Program-made: the position numbers and the translations under genes | Origin: Sanguinoderma infundibulare | Lineage: Eukaryota > Basidiomycota > Agaricomycetes > Polyporales > Polyporaceae | DNA length: 64,000 bases | Reading direction: 5' to 3' | Assembly: GCA_032821775.1 (NCBI GenBank) | Contig: JAVLRN010000003.1 | Span: 3,720,001-3,784,000 of the forward strand | Notes under the pieces: model-generated | Databases searched by the model: none | Told to the model about the DNA's origin: nothing | The model's input: the letters and a program-made list of their open reading frames with translations, nothing else | Part shown: positions 47,240 to 59,414 of the stretch, piece after piece | How positions within the stretch are numbered: position 1 is the stretch's first letter | Layout: each line of letters begins with the position of its first letter

Positions 47240-49445
47240 TGTGCGTACAAACCGCGCACGGCCGGGCGCAGACAGCCGCCACAGATGCCATCCGACCGCT
47301 CCCGACCTGGGTGAGGGATCACGAACTACTGCACTGCAATAAACGTGTCCGGAAGAATAAAAAGTTAGTCGGAGCCGTCAGACGACGCAGAAAAAATATT
47401 CGGAGAGTCGAGGTGCGCACATATCTGTAATACGACGTCGTATCCCGGGCGGGTGACATTTGCCAGTACGAACCGTGTACGGCCGGATGCAGAGGGCACC
47501 CACGAATGCCATCCGGCCGGTCCCCCCCCGATGAGGGATCACGAACTTCTGTACTGCAATAAACGTGTCCGGATGAATAAAATATCAGTAACTTGAGCGG
47601 TCAGAGCACACAGAGAATTTTCGGAGAGTCGAGGTGCACACATAACTGGAATACGAGATCGCAACCCGGGCGGGTGACATCTGTGTGTATGAACCACGCA
47701 CGGCCGGACGCAGACAGCCGCCACGAACGCCATCCGGCCGGCCCCCCCTCCCGTCAGGCAGCACGACCTAGTGTGCGGCAATACATGTGTTCAGAAAAAT
47801 GAAATGTCAGTCGGAGAGTCGACGTGCGCACATACCTGTTTTGGGACGTCGCATCCAGGGCGGGTGACATTTGCGAGTACCAGTCGCCTCACTATTAAAG
47901 ACCTATTGAGTTGCTCAAATTAATAATTGTGCAAATGGACCCTAGTAATCGAACATGCGACCGAGGGTATTGCAGAGCGGACACCCCGGTCGTGCTATTG
48001 AGCATGGTTCATCTAGAAAAAAACATGCTACAATTGTGGTTCAGGACCGTGGTGGGAATGGAACCCAGAGCTTCACGAGTGCAGGTAGCGCTCATGAAGA
48101 CGCGTAGACCACTACGTCACGGCAGCTTGTAGCAGTAACACTATTAAGTCACGCACATTATGAAATGTGTCAACAGACTTCGATAGCCAGGCGGTTTGTA
48201 CCACGATGAATATCGCTCAGATGGGTGACAGGCATGAGCATGTATATGAAATGGGCGAGAAGAAATTCAATGTTAGTTGACATGTGCTCCGGAGTGGGCA
48301 GATCCAGTCCCGGACCCTCCCCGGTGTAGCACTGCTATGTAACATGCGACTTCCAATGAATACTTACTTTAAATAATACATCACACTCCGGGAGGTCAGC
48401 TGGTGCGAATGTCGATGCCGCACGGCCGTGGCTAACCAGTCATGGGAAATGCCATGCGGCCGGTCACCGGAGAGGGAATGCCTGAGGTATGGCGGACTGA
48501 GGAAGGTGATGCCTACTGCCAGCAAGCCTAACGGCAACAGAGCATAATGTCATTCAGCCGGAGTACACCAATCAAGCAGAAGTGCTCCGGCGCCCTGGAA
48601 GAGATGCATACCTGTATTAAAGGTTGCACTCCGGCCGGCGAGTACATGTATGGGGCTACGCTGCACGGCCGGACGTCACTACTCGCCTGGTATGCAGTGC
48701 CGCGGATAGTACTCCGGAGAATCCATGTAGGTTCGTGAACTCCGATGGATGGAACCCAGCCACAGAAATATTAGTATGGCTCTGCAAAAAGCGATAAGTA
48801 TACCTGCGTTAACAGTTGCATGCCGGCCGGCCGATGCATGTGTATGGCTATGCCACCCGGCCGGAAAGCAGTATTTGCCCGCATAGCTGACATACATACA
48901 GCGAATGCAGCGAGGCAACATTAATGGTCCCATAAACTAGACATCAGTAACTACGAGCAGGAACCAAAAACAAGGCGATCCGAGGTCTGATTGCTGAGAT
49001 ATGGCGACCCCTCCTCCTCCCGGGGAGGACAGGATCGCAATATCTGGGCAACCAACAGTAGCATCATTACAATCAAGGGCTCGCTGGCACCAGATAAAAA
49101 TCACGATTCCAACCCACCCTTCAGCGCACAATTATGTGAAGAATTGGTGGAGATATGGGCAGATGTTTCCATACCTAGGGCCCCTATTGCATCTCCAATA
49201 GTCGGGTAACTGCTCCTCATATCAATGCGCACTGAAGCAAATTTGAATGGTAGATTTAATTGGCACCTATCAGGGGTGAAAACAGCGACGGTACACCCCT
49301 AGAACATGGATTATATCAGTACTGCTCGGCCGGTGGATAGTCTTGATAATATCAGAACTGCTCGGCCGGTAGACAGTCTCGACTACAGTCCAAAGGCCGG
49401 CCCCGACCGGCCCAACAGCACTTATATCATTTTATCCCCGCCGGC
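47240..49445. repeat. Right inverted arm of the giant element
   Basis: Mirror image of the left arm: diverged tandem units (gggtgac anchors at 47451, 47673 and 47863), one tRNA-like unit, block A (48.13-48.52 kb), a CGGCCGG-rich zone and the terminal repeat (49408-49445). It is more diverged among its units than the left arm. Confidence 0.8.
48045..48135 (-). repeat. tRNA-like unit 3 in the right arm
   Basis: Read on the minus strand: an A-box-like TGACGTAGTGGTC, then gagcgctacctgcactcgtg, and a B-box-like GGTTCCATTCC. It is the mirror partner of units 1 and 2. The A box (TGACG for TGGCG) and B box are both degenerate. A poly-A run on the minus-strand side is absent, but tttttttctag follows its 3' side. 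Confidence 0.55.
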
Positions 49446-50047
49446 TGACCAGCATATACAGTGTACTACGTTGGAATTGTGTGGGACTCGACGGTACGAA
49501 GGCTATAAGAATTCAACTATGGCGCGCTTCTGCTCTCTGTCAACGATACGCACATACTCTTCCAACCATATACTCTACTTCGCGCTTCCTTTTCCTCATT
49601 TTAATCCTTTTTTCCACGCTGCTTGTATACCATGGCTCAATTCGCTGCCCACACCTCCTCTGCCTACTCCTCCCTTAAAGGCGCGAACTTCGTGGACCGC
49701 CCATCAGCAAAAGTGCAAAACCAGCGGCTAAGATTGGCCCGATTGGCAGTGGGACCCCAAATGGGGATGAGGCGCGCTAGCAGACAATTCTAGTCGATTG
49801 ATCGTAAAGTAGCCAATTCATCGTTGTGTGGTCGATTGAATGCAATCAACCCCAATTGACAGGAGACATTATGTTAGACAGAGTTGCTGGGGACGTATTG
49901 TGTTTGCACGGGGGCCGGTGCGTTTAAGTGCAAGTTCTGTAAATATGGCTGGTCAGCAAGGTATGTCGACGCCGAGTTACTCGAGACGTTGCGGTTGCCG
50001 TTGCTCACGGCGTGTGACAAGAAAAGCTCTGAACATATCTGTATATA
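49446..50047. other. Spacer between the giant element and the Plavaka gene
   Basis: A tataag motif at 49503 and a CT-rich tract are followed by ATG at 49632 (MAQFAAHTSSAYSSLKG) with no convincing continuation. The right part (49790-49900) is rich in ATTGA and TCGATTG words, which may belong to a transposon terminus. Confidence 0.35.
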
Positions 50048-53000
50048 CTACATTGGTGCATAGCCCCATTGAGCGTACTCCAACTCATCCCCGACCACTC
50101 CATCCTCCCCGTCCTCCGGCCCCAAGTCGCCCTCATCATCAGATAACTCCTTCGACCTCTCGTCCGAGTCGTTCCCACTTACGCTGTCCTCGTCTTCCTC
50201 GTCCGACTCGAGGTTATCATGGTCGCCGTCACCGAGCGCGTCAGGGCCATCTCGAGACGATGCGAGCACACCCGCGTCGTCCTCCTCAGGCTCCGAGTCG
50301 TCCTCAGGCTCCAGGTCTGGCTGCGGGGCTTGGGCGGGGACCTCAACAAGGCCGTTGTGGCCAATGCCATCACCAATGTAACGCATGAACATATCACAGT
50401 CTACGAAGCTACAGACCAGGTCAGATAGCACGGAAAATTCGAGGGAAAGAGTACGTACATCCCAACATAATGGTACACCCAATCTGTATCTTCCTCGTCA
50501 TCCTGCCGAGCAATGCTAGGCCCCGGGAGCGCGGCGTCCGATTGATCATGATGGAACGCCGGCATCAGATGCGCGGCGCGAAGGACCTGGCCTGGGGACA
50601 CAAAGTCGAATGCCCCATCGTCGACGTCAGCCCATTTAAGACGAGGGAGCCGCCGCGCCTTGAACCCGCTGCACGCGCGTGTATCGACGTCGAACCAGCG
50701 CACCCACAGGATCTGGAAGAGCTCGGTGTCAGTGTCGCCATTGTCTGACAGGCCCGGCGCTGCGAGGTATGCGTGGACGTGGAAGAGCCCGATGACGCGG
50801 GCATACAGGTATGGATGGTCGCTGCCTTCGGGCGCAACCAACATGATGTCGGGGTGAGTGCGCGGGTTGATGGAGTCCTGGGCGCGCCGCATATTGTACG
50901 TCGTATAGTTGACTCGGAGGACCTTCTGTTTGTACATCTTATTCCGAGAGATACGGACGCGCGCGAGGTCGGCGTCGGTGGGATCGTGGTCGTCAGAGAG
51001 AGCTTCGCCACCAGGCAAACATCGGAAAAGGTGCGCCTTGAGGTCGCGCAGAAAGTTCTAGTATAGACGTCAGTGAGCGGTTAGTGCAAATGCAGATTGG
51101 ACAGTACCTTGCAAGCAGGATCGTGCACATTGGCGTGCAGGAAGTCCGTGAGGTCCTCGGAGTAGCGTTGGTCGACGGACATGTGGTGATGCTCCGAAGG
51201 GACAGTTGCCGCAAGCGGCTGGGAGACTTTGAAGCCGAGTTGCAGGTCGCATCGTGAGCGTTCGGGGGCCTCACGTCGCCGGGTGTTTTCGAGCTGACAT
51301 CCGAGGCGTCTCTTGTGTCGCCCGGACAACACAGGAATGCCGCGCGCCATCTTCTGGAGGAGGTTCTGGCGGCGCACTTGATTGCCAATTTGAAGCGCGA
51401 ATGTCTCGTTCTTGTTCGTTAACCTGTAGAAAAATTTGACGCGACGGTGTTCGAGCTCTCCCTGAAAACCACATTAGAACGCACGTATTCGGGTAAGTAG
51501 AGGATTGACTTACGGTCTGGGTGTTGAAGTTATCCGTCGTGCCGAGGCGGCGGATATGGCGAGGGTAGTCCGGCATGCGATGTAGTTTGGGGGTGTTCAT
51601 GTTGAACGTCTTGATCTTCGGGCCGCCTTGAGCCGTTGAGGCCTTCGTTCCTCCAGTGCTCGCCACCGTAGCTGCTTTGCGCCGCTGACGAGACTGCGTC
51701 TCGCGCGGGAGTTCCTTGGTGGCGTACAATGGGCAGACCTTGTCTCGGAACATGCGCATGGCCCTGCCGACAGTTACGGTTGCGGCTTCGAACACAGTGA
51801 GAGTGGGGTCGGTGTGGAGAGCCAACTTCACGTAGGCGTGCCAGCGAGCGAGCTCGAACAGCATGTTGAGCACGATCTTGTTCGCCGGCTCCGGGAGAAG
51901 GCCTTCGAAGACGGGTATTGCACACTAAGTAACGACGTCAGCGGTCAGATACACCGTGTGGCGCTCAGTTGAGCTCATAAAGGAGTCGATGACGATGGAA
52001 AGAACATCTGACATCGGCAAGTGGGTCAGGTGGGTTTTGTTCGAACGGACTTACTTTGAGCGTCTGCTCGAAGTCGCGAGCAGCGAGCTTCTTCATCGCT
52101 GAGATGTTTCCACCAAATCGGCGGATCGTGTTCCGTCCAAACGTTCGGATCTGTGAGAACCTATAACGAAGATCAGCATTATGTCAATGTGCACGTCTAA
52201 CTGATGGCTCTAACCGGTCGTCGAGAGCCTGGCAGCCGTCTTGTCCTGCAGCGATGAGGATCCGGATCAAATGCGTGAACGTCATCTTCCATACGCTGAG
52301 CTCAAACTCGTGCATAAGGTCGGGCACGAAAAGATCGTAGACGTTATGCTTGAATTTGGCGAATCGGATTGAAAAGGCGGACTAGATGGAAGGATGGTTA
52401 GCATTTGCAAAGAGTTCCGAGCGACAGACGTACCCGCGTTGGATGCATGGAAAACGTGCCAAGGTCCATCGCCTTGACGCTATCACCCTCGGGCGCTCTC
52501 CCAAGTGTAAAGATCCAGCGACGCACATCGGCGATTATCTTGTGAAGCCAGCTTGAGTCCTCGCGCCGGTTGTTTTGACGGCTTTTGAGGTCGCGCTTCG
52601 TCCCCATCTTTCCAAACGCACACCTGGGCATAAGGCACTCTGGACATGCACAGCGCGCCAGATTTTTGATGCACAAGAGGAGGCATCTATGTACCATAAT
52701 GTCATTTGAGCTATATACGACTTAAGCACAGAGACGTTCACTCACTTCTCGGGATAGTCGGCAGAATACGCGAAGAACCTTGGAAAGACGCATCTCAGAA
52801 CGCCGTCACCGCACTTCACAAGCAAGCCATGCTCGTAGGCCTTTATAAAGTCCGCATCGAGAAGGTGCAACCAGATCTTCTGCATCAGATCGTGCTTTAG
52901 GAGCTTCTTTACCGCGCTCGACATCGGCGCGTCATAGGTGTGTTCGTACCAATGAAAGAGGTTATCGGGCAGCTAGATAAAAACTGGTGAGCAACAGATG

Positions 53001-54770
53001 TGACTGTAGATCGAATAACATACAGAGGGGACGTAGGCAAGATGGTGAGCAGCGAACATGGTGGGCTTGAGGCGGAAATACTTCGAGAGATTGCCGAAGA
53101 AGACGTATATGGGCCAGAGGGAGGCAGTTCCGAAGTTCGCGAGGTGCGTTGAGTCCGAGTAGACGACGAGGGCGGCAATGACGCGCTCGATGTCGGGTGG
53201 ATCTTCGGGGTTACGAGGGAGCGATTGTACCTGCTCATGGGCGTCGAGCATCACGTCGGAATTGGTGAGGTCTGTATAGATTCGTTCGAGGGGAGCGGTG
53301 GGGGAGCGACGCCGGAACAACTGGTATGGAAACCATATGTACTTGCAGGCAATCGTGTCAGCGAAAGCAGATGTGATGACCTAGTGCGAGATAGATACGT
53401 GAGAGGGAGAGAGAGGACGACAGCGAGAAGTGAAGCGCACCTCTGTCAACCTACGTGCCCAGATACCCTTCACGAAGAATGACGGCGCGTTGTCCTCGCT
53501 CTCATGTCGCTCATGCTCCTTGAGGGTGTGAAGCTCAACCTCAACCTCTTCCCATCCATCTTCAGCCGTGAACGCCCCACCCATACCCCGATAGTCGTCC
53601 AGCCGCTGCTTCTCGCGGGCGGCGGAGAAACCTTTGAGGTCGTCCTTGTTGAACAGCGGGTTCCGGATTACGTCGTCAACGAGGTGTTGGACTTCGCCCG
53701 TGGACTTCATTGGCGAGCCGGAGTATTGCCAGTTCATGATCGCGAAGACACTCCAGTTGAGAAAAGGTTTAATGGCACCTACGATGCGCTCCTTCGCCTT
53801 CTCAAGCATGTTGGACGCCTTCGACCCAAACGAACGAATGGGGTTGTGCTCGTATGGGTCACGGGGAGGACGGAGGTGGGTGTCGGCATCTGCGAAGGCT
53901 TCGAGGGTGAGATCCTCCTCGGGATCGCGCTTTGGAGGGGATGTGTAGCGACGGAAGACGCCAAAGTCGTTGGGGCGAGTGTCAAGGTAAGGGGGAGGGG
54001 GCGTTCCTGCCGGAAGGTCCATAGTGTGGGGAGGATAAACGTACGGAGCGTCTTCAATCCTGGGCTCTTCGGGGGCGTCCTCGGCATCGGGAGATAGAGG
54101 GGATGGGGGACGTGAGATGAGTTCCGGGTCTTGTGCGCTCGGAGATGGAGCTCCTTCTACAGGACGTTCGGCGGGGGGCAGGGAGGCATTTTCTGGTGGG
54201 GGAGGGGCAGCAGCGAGGGGGGTGAGATGTTCAGGCAATCCCCGCAGAGACGACGGGACCATATTTCGAAGCCTCATAGGTGCCCGTCGCACACGGGCAC
54301 TTCGAAGGCTGGTTGTTTCTACAAAGGCGGGCATGCTGGCAGCCCTTTCGGCCTGCATACAGTTGGTCAGTATGGCATTATCGAGCGGCAGGTGGCCTGC
54401 ACAGCGACCTCGACGATGCCGATGGCTCTCTCATTCTAGCCGACGACGATATCTATTGCTTTTCACCTGGGCTGACTGCCCCCAAGGCGAAGAGGCCCAC
54501 TGCGCGGCCACCGCCCACGAGCGAGCAACAGGGACTCACCTCGAGTTGTGCTCGCCTTTCCCTCTCCCTCTGCGCTTTCTCCTCAATCCTAGCCCTCTGC
54601 TCGTTCTCCCACTTCAGCTTCTTTGCAGCCCGTTGGATGTCGCGTTCGTTCGCCTCTTCGACACGTCGCTTGAGTCCGCCGCCGAGGAACTGGAGAGCTT
54701 TTTCACATTTGAGGCGGTGTCGGGAGAGATCTGTGAACGAGTCCCCGCAGCCTTCGCAGGACTGGAGCAT
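50048..54770 (-). CDS. Plavaka-type (CACTA-related) transposase
   Basis: Large multi-exon gene. Exon 1 (54540-54770) starts MLQSCEGCGDSF then LSRHRLKCEKA, a C2H2-like finger usual at the N terminus of this family, followed by a charged coiled coil (AKKLKWENEQRARIEEKA). Exon 2 (from 54352) has RPNDFGVFRRY, NPIRSFGSKASN, FAIMNWQYSGSPMKS, DDLKGFSAAREKQRLDDY and DGWEEVEVELH. Later exons: RIYTDLTNSDVMLDAHEQVQ, LVVYSDSTHLANFGTASLWP, IYVFFGNLSKY, KPTMFAAHHLAYVPS, LHDLMQKIWLHLLD-like helices, RCVFPRFFAYSADYPEK, CACPECLMPRC and MGTKRD. The C terminus has WVRWFDVDTRA, VYHYVGM and FVDCDMFMRYIGDGIGHN, then an acidic tail. All family blocks I know appear in order, so it may be intact, but I did not join every exon. 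Confidence 0.78.
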
Positions 54771-54884
54771 GAGGACGAGAATAATAACAGCGAGCAGCCA
54801 GAAGAGCCGCATCAGCGGGCAGGCAGCGGGCAGCGGGCGGCGGTCGACGAGCCGCATCAGGGGGCGGGCGGCGGTCAACGCGCA

Positions 54885-55040
54885 GCGGGCTACGGGCTAC
54901 GGGCGGTGGGCTACGGGCGGTGGGCAGTGGGCGGTGAGCTACGGGCAGTGGGCTACGGGCAGTGGGCGTTGGGCTACGGGCAGTGGGCGACGGGCTACGG
55001 GCGGTGGGCGACAGGCTACGGGCGGTGGGCAACGGGCGAG
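54885..55040. repeat. GC-rich minisatellite
   Basis: About ten degenerate copies of a 14-21 base unit built from gggctacgggc and ggtgggc. It lies directly upstream of the Plavaka start codon, in the presumed promoter. Open frames through it are artefacts of the repeat. Confidence 0.85.
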
Positions 55041-55075
55041 GTTGGCGGGGTGCGTGGGTGGGAGAACGGAAAAGA

Positions 55076-55095
55076 CTGCGAGTTATAACTCGCAG
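55076..55095. repeat. Perfect 20-base palindrome
   Basis: CTGCGAGTTA is followed immediately by its exact reverse complement, with no spacer. It sits between the minisatellite and a (TCC)n tract upstream of the Plavaka gene. Confidence 0.9.
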
Positions 55096-55481
55096 GGGTG
55101 GAGGTGGAGGTCGTCGTCGTCATCGTCGTCATCCTCCTCCTCCTCGGGTCGTTGCTGAAGTCGACAGGTGGCTGTATGCGGAGATAACCCCACACAGACG
55201 ATAGAGAACCAGCCTGTTCAGGCCGTGTGGGTGGGAGAGGCAGGTGTTATCGATTGCAACCGACGCCCAAAGGGCAGGATAACGATCACGTGATGGGCGC
55301 GTCCTTGTGATTGAGCGCCCCAACGCGTTGCGTCATTCTGCTTTTGGACGCGTTCTTGCCTCCCCAAAAGACCATCCGCCGTCCCAAATTTCCCCAACTC
55401 GTCTCTTTGTTTCCTACCATCATCTCCCTCCCTTTCGTAGGGAAGACGCGCTCAGCCAGTAACCTCGCAACAACCAGCGCG

Positions 55482-58400
55482 ATGAAGGGTGGCAAGAGGG
55501 GAGTCCAAGCAAAGTAAGTACTAATATGTCTATTCAGGCGCATACATGCAGCCTCATATATGCGCATACACTCATCCCTCTTTGCAGATACGTAGACACT
55601 CGCTCGCGGTCCCCTCGCCCTTCAAACAAACCGAGGTCCAAGTCCCGCGAGCGTGGCCAGGATCATCGCCGCGACCGCGATAGGTCTCGCAATCGTGACA
55701 GGTCTCGCGATCACGACCGCGATCATCACTGTGACACATCGCGCGACCGCCGCCGCTGGGACCGGGATAACTCTCGTGGACGTGACAGGGTTCGCCCTCC
55801 CGATGCGATACGCCGGCGCGATCACGCCTCTGGCTGAATCGACCAGGGTCGACCCCTCGATCCGCCATCTCAGGAAGACGCTCCTCCTCGGAACCACCAC
55901 CGCGACACAAGAGATCGACACCGCCACAACCAGGACCAACAACCCCAGCAAGCCGACGATCACGAAGCTCCAGCCGATCAGAATGGCAAGAAGTCGCTGC
56001 CGGTGCAAGGTAAGTATCAGTCGCCCATCTCCAGTCCATCCGTCCAAGCGAACCAGGCGTCAGACGTACCATGTCTTGAACTTCCCCGGGTAGTTCAAGA
56101 CACGGTACGGTCTCCTCCGTCACCCATTGCCCGACGCTCTCCCAAAAGATGTCCTCAGGGAGGTTGGGCGGTCGTCGGCGTACCACAGTCTTGAAGCGTT
56201 CGGGCTGTGACCTCTTTCCTTCGGTTCCTGAGCTCTGGTTGTCTCGGTCGCCGTCACCATCAAGTAATGGCGGTGATGTGATGGTACCAGTGCAAGTGTC
56301 CGGGTCGCCCCTGACCAGTGCGGGCGAGCCTCTCTGTGTGCTTGTTCTCTGGCGAAAGGTTGATGCGTTGCCCTCAGATGTCCCATCGCCCGCCAGAAGG
56401 AGTGGCGGAGAAGATGCAGAACTGGATCGCGACCGCCACTCGATCACCCCGCCACCCGAGGAGTTCCAGGATTGCTCCCGATCGCGCAGGCCTGCATCTC
56501 ACTCGCGCGAACGTACTTCTTCTCAGCGCAGTCATTCCCGTCATCATCGCTCGACATCTCCACGTCGACGTCGCCCGTCTTCACGGTATCAAAGCTCGCG
56601 CCGGCGCCGTCGCTCATCCCCATCGCGCTCATCGTCCTCTCGGCCTGGGTCCTCCTCAAGGTCCCCTCGACCCCGCCATCACCGAACACGGAGACGGGCT
56701 CGGAGCCCGTCGTCGTCCAGCATGGACTCCAGGCCCGACAGACGTCGCAGGCGCGACGTACGACGCAAGCATAATGAGGCCTATCGAGGCCGCTCTCCTT
56801 CGACAGATGGTGAGGGACCCCTCACGGCGTGCACATTTGAGCGCGACATGAAACAAATCCGCGCTTCTGTATTTATCCCGTACGTCCTGTTCACTGTTTA
56901 CGATCATCAACCTGACGCTACTGATACTATTGCGTTGCAGGAACCAGAAAGACAAATCTCACCTCGCAAAACTGCACGACTCTGCACGCTTCTTGCCCCG
57001 CGACTACTCCCCGTTTGTCGATTTTAGCTCGATGTTTGTGATAGGCTTCGGTATTTGGCAGCTCGGCTGGCCAATCGACGACGACGAGCGCAACCAACGC
57101 ATCAAGGCTGTTAAAAAAATGTATGTCATTTCGATCGTCTTCGCTCCAGGGGATGTGAGTCTACTGATCATTGTTGCCGCATTCCAGGACTTCCGTCGTC
57201 GCGAATTACTACCTCGATATCTTCGTGGACCTTATCAACACCAACCAGAACTTTCGCTCCTACTGTTTGCATCTTGCAGGTCGACCTGAGGATATCGCAC
57301 GGATGGGACTTTTCGTACGTCCCCACGTCGCATGTTGTCTTCGTTACAGACGCTCACGGCGCAGATTGATCACCATGCCCGAGCTGCGCGATCGACTGAT
57401 ATCTCCACGCTCAAGAAGGAGCTCCCCGCTTTTCTAGAGACCGTTACGCTTCCGAACAATGAACAGATCCCCGCACTCACTTCAGCACAGTATTCACGCA
57501 AAGAGCGCAACTGCGGCTTCAATTCCAACTGCACGGCCCGGCTTCTTGTCAACATCAACGAACGCTCGGAATTTGATCTTGATCCCACGTCGTAAGTCAT
57601 TCGGATTTAGGATGTATCACACTGACATGAACATCAACAGTTTCCGCGAGCGGCGGCTCAATGAAACACCCGAGGCCGCAAGCACACGCCTCCACCACAA
57701 TCCTGACACCGACGCCTTCAGAAGCTTCCCCGCCTTCCTCTTTCTGACGCAACTTGTATTCAGCTCGGCGGACCCTTCGCGCGGTCTGTTCCACGGCGAA
57801 CTTGTTCGAAAGGTTAGTGTTGAACAGTTGCGTGATGGCCTCGAACTGATAACGTCTGAATACTCGAAGTGCACGCGCGTCCTCTTCCGAGGTGCCAGTT
57901 CGGCTGATCGCACAGAGGGTCTTGGCGGCACGGGTCGCAACTCGCTGGCGCAGAAGCACCAGGTCTACACTATGAGGCCAACGTACCTCGCATATGTTGC
58001 GATTTTAGTACGTTGGCAGGCGTATGCATGGACTTTACTAATTTTTGCCTTCAACCTAGGTCAAATTTCTCGTGAGTGACTTGCCCGAGTGGGATGGCGA
58101 TGACGGCGTGTGCTCCAGGTCGGAGCTGCACAACGATCTGATCGCTTTCCTCAACGTTGAGCGCGATGCGCTCGAAGATGCCGTGGACGACCCTCCCCCT
58201 CCCCCTCAGACAGACGAAGAGAAGTTGGACGAGAATATCCTCGGTTCCTACAACCGGTGCGTGTTCTCTTGACTGTAACAGTGGCGATTTGACTGCAATG
58301 TTCTCCACAGCTTGATTTTCGGCCACGCTTACGGCAACATCAAGATTCGAAAACATCAAGCCTCCCTGTACGACGACGACGCCGACGACGCCGAGCCGAC

Positions 58401-58569
58401 ACTTCGGGAGATGATACTTGCTTCGCGCAAGGCCAAGCTTCACGCTATGGCCATCCAGCACATCGAGAAGGAGGCGGACTGCGACAACCACGACGAGCTC
58501 GAATACGAAGAACACAACGTGGCGGGCATGGGCGACGGCGACGATGTCGACGGGGCGCGTGAGGCGTAG
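55482..58569 (+). CDS. RS-rich protein with a DUF6698-like domain
   Basis: The start is MKGGKRGVQAK, then after an intron YVDTRSRSPRPSNKPRSKSR with an Arg/Asp/Ser repeat zone, a second RS-rich zone (SPRRRRPSSRYQSSRRRRRS), and RRRDVRRKHNEAY. The conserved part begins at about 56.94 kb: HLAKLHDSARFLPRDYSPFV, YYLDIFVDLINTNQNFRSY and RNCGFNSNCTARLLVNI. It continues with FPAFLFLTQLVFSSADPSRG, LFHGELVRK, VKFLVSDLPEWDGDDGVC and YNRLIFGHAYGN. The order of GF...TARLL, FP.FL, GLF.G.L and a final YN..IF matches DUF6698, a domain found in repeat-rich regions of agaricomycete genomes. Function unknown. An in-frame TGA at 55837 can be removed by a possible intron 55789-55873. The end is GDDVDGAREA. Confidence 0.6.
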
Positions 58570-58600
58570 GTGATGGGGCACGTGAGGCGCGGTGTGCGAC

Positions 58601-58740
58601 GGGGCGCGGGAGGCGCAGCGGGAGGCGCAGCGGGAGGCGCGGTGGGAGGCGCGGCGGGAGGCGCGGCGGGAGGCGCGGCGGGAGGCGCGGTGGGCGGCGC
58701 GGCGCGGGAGGCGCAGGAGGCGGGGCGCGGGAGGCGGGGC
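58601..58740. repeat. GGGAGGCGC minisatellite
   Basis: About 14 copies of a 9-10 base unit (gcgggaggc) follow the DUF6698-like gene's stop. Four or more frames stay open through it purely because of the repeat. Confidence 0.9.
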
Positions 58741-59414
58741 GGGCGACACCCGTATCCTTCTGACTGTCTTGTAGCGCTCGGGTACCAATGCAATGCATGT
58801 TTTGGATGAATTTGATGCCTGAGCGTGCCGGCTACGCTACAACAGCCTGAATATACCTGCTAATTTTATACATTGTCGCATTCATACACAGGTGTGCGCA
58901 TATGCACACAATCGACACCAGTGAATGGGCTTTTAGCAATCGCCCAGCCCCCTCCCCTTCAAGTGGCTCGCTCGTATATGCGTGCGATTCATACGCTGAT
59001 ATACAACTCAACAGATTGATTGTACGTACAGGATCCCTCGGTCCACGCGGGCGCGTACAGGCACGCGCCCGTTCACATACGATTCACCCAACCGCTCCCA
59101 ATCAGACCGTGTCATCGCGTCATTTGGGTTCGATTGGCTCACACGGGCTCGCGCGGCTTCACGCGTGCTTCGGGCACCTCAATTGGGATCAGGCGGGCTC
59201 AGGCGGGAGTTGAGTAAACCCCGGGGGTTTGTGGCCGAAAATTGGGCAAATCGAGAGGACCGCACGTAAGTGCATTCACGTGTGTTGAAGCCCGCACGTT
59301 CCGTAGTTTTGCTGATGCCTGCCCGGCCCAGTCCCAACCACCGCCCCGCACCCCGTCTATGGTCCCCGACAGACGAACCGCTGACCGTTCTCGCCTGAGC
59401 GCGGCGGTAGCCGC
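58741..59414. other. Intergenic, no supported gene
   Basis: It contains short direct words (cgggctc, tcaggcggg) at 59130-59215 and no coding signal. It should hold the promoter of the small gene at 59415. Confidence 0.4.

Larger units (their letters stand above)
27018..49445. mobile_element. Giant KDZ transposon (about 22.4 kb) carrying a TET/JBP-like dioxygenase
   Basis: The outermost sequences match as inverted repeats: left GCCGGAGGGGAGAAAATG, right (reverse complement) GCCGGCGGGGATAAAATG, with similarity continuing for about 40 bases. Inside lie long inverted arms (27.0-29.4 kb and 47.2-49.4 kb) with homologous blocks in mirror order. Between the arms are a KDZ transposase gene, a TET/JBP-like gene, at least four accessory genes and a cargo-like segment. 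Fungal KDZ (Kyakuja-Dileera-Zisupton) elements associated with TET/JBP genes are known as a class. No clean target duplication is visible at the deduced ends, so limits may be off by some bases or one end may be eroded. Confidence 0.75.

Noticed and set aside
27005..49460. Eight-base target site duplication of the giant element
   Set aside because: Bases flanking the deduced termini (attgtaag.. on the left, tgaccagc.. on the right) do not match at any small shift I tried by eye.
54880..55090. Coding continuation (292-323 codon plus-strand frames) through the GGGCTACGGGC repeats
   Set aside because: The frames stay open only because of the repeat and are antisense to the zinc-finger exon of the Plavaka gene.
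55789..55873. Nonsense mutation TGA in the RS-rich DUF6698-like gene
   Set aside because: A possible intron with ends GTTCGC and CATCTCAG removes the stop and keeps frame, so a lesion is not required.
58570..58800. Ala/Gly-rich or Pro-rich proteins over the GGGAGGCGC repeats
   Set aside because: Several frames on both strands are open at once, which indicates low-complexity DNA and not a gene.
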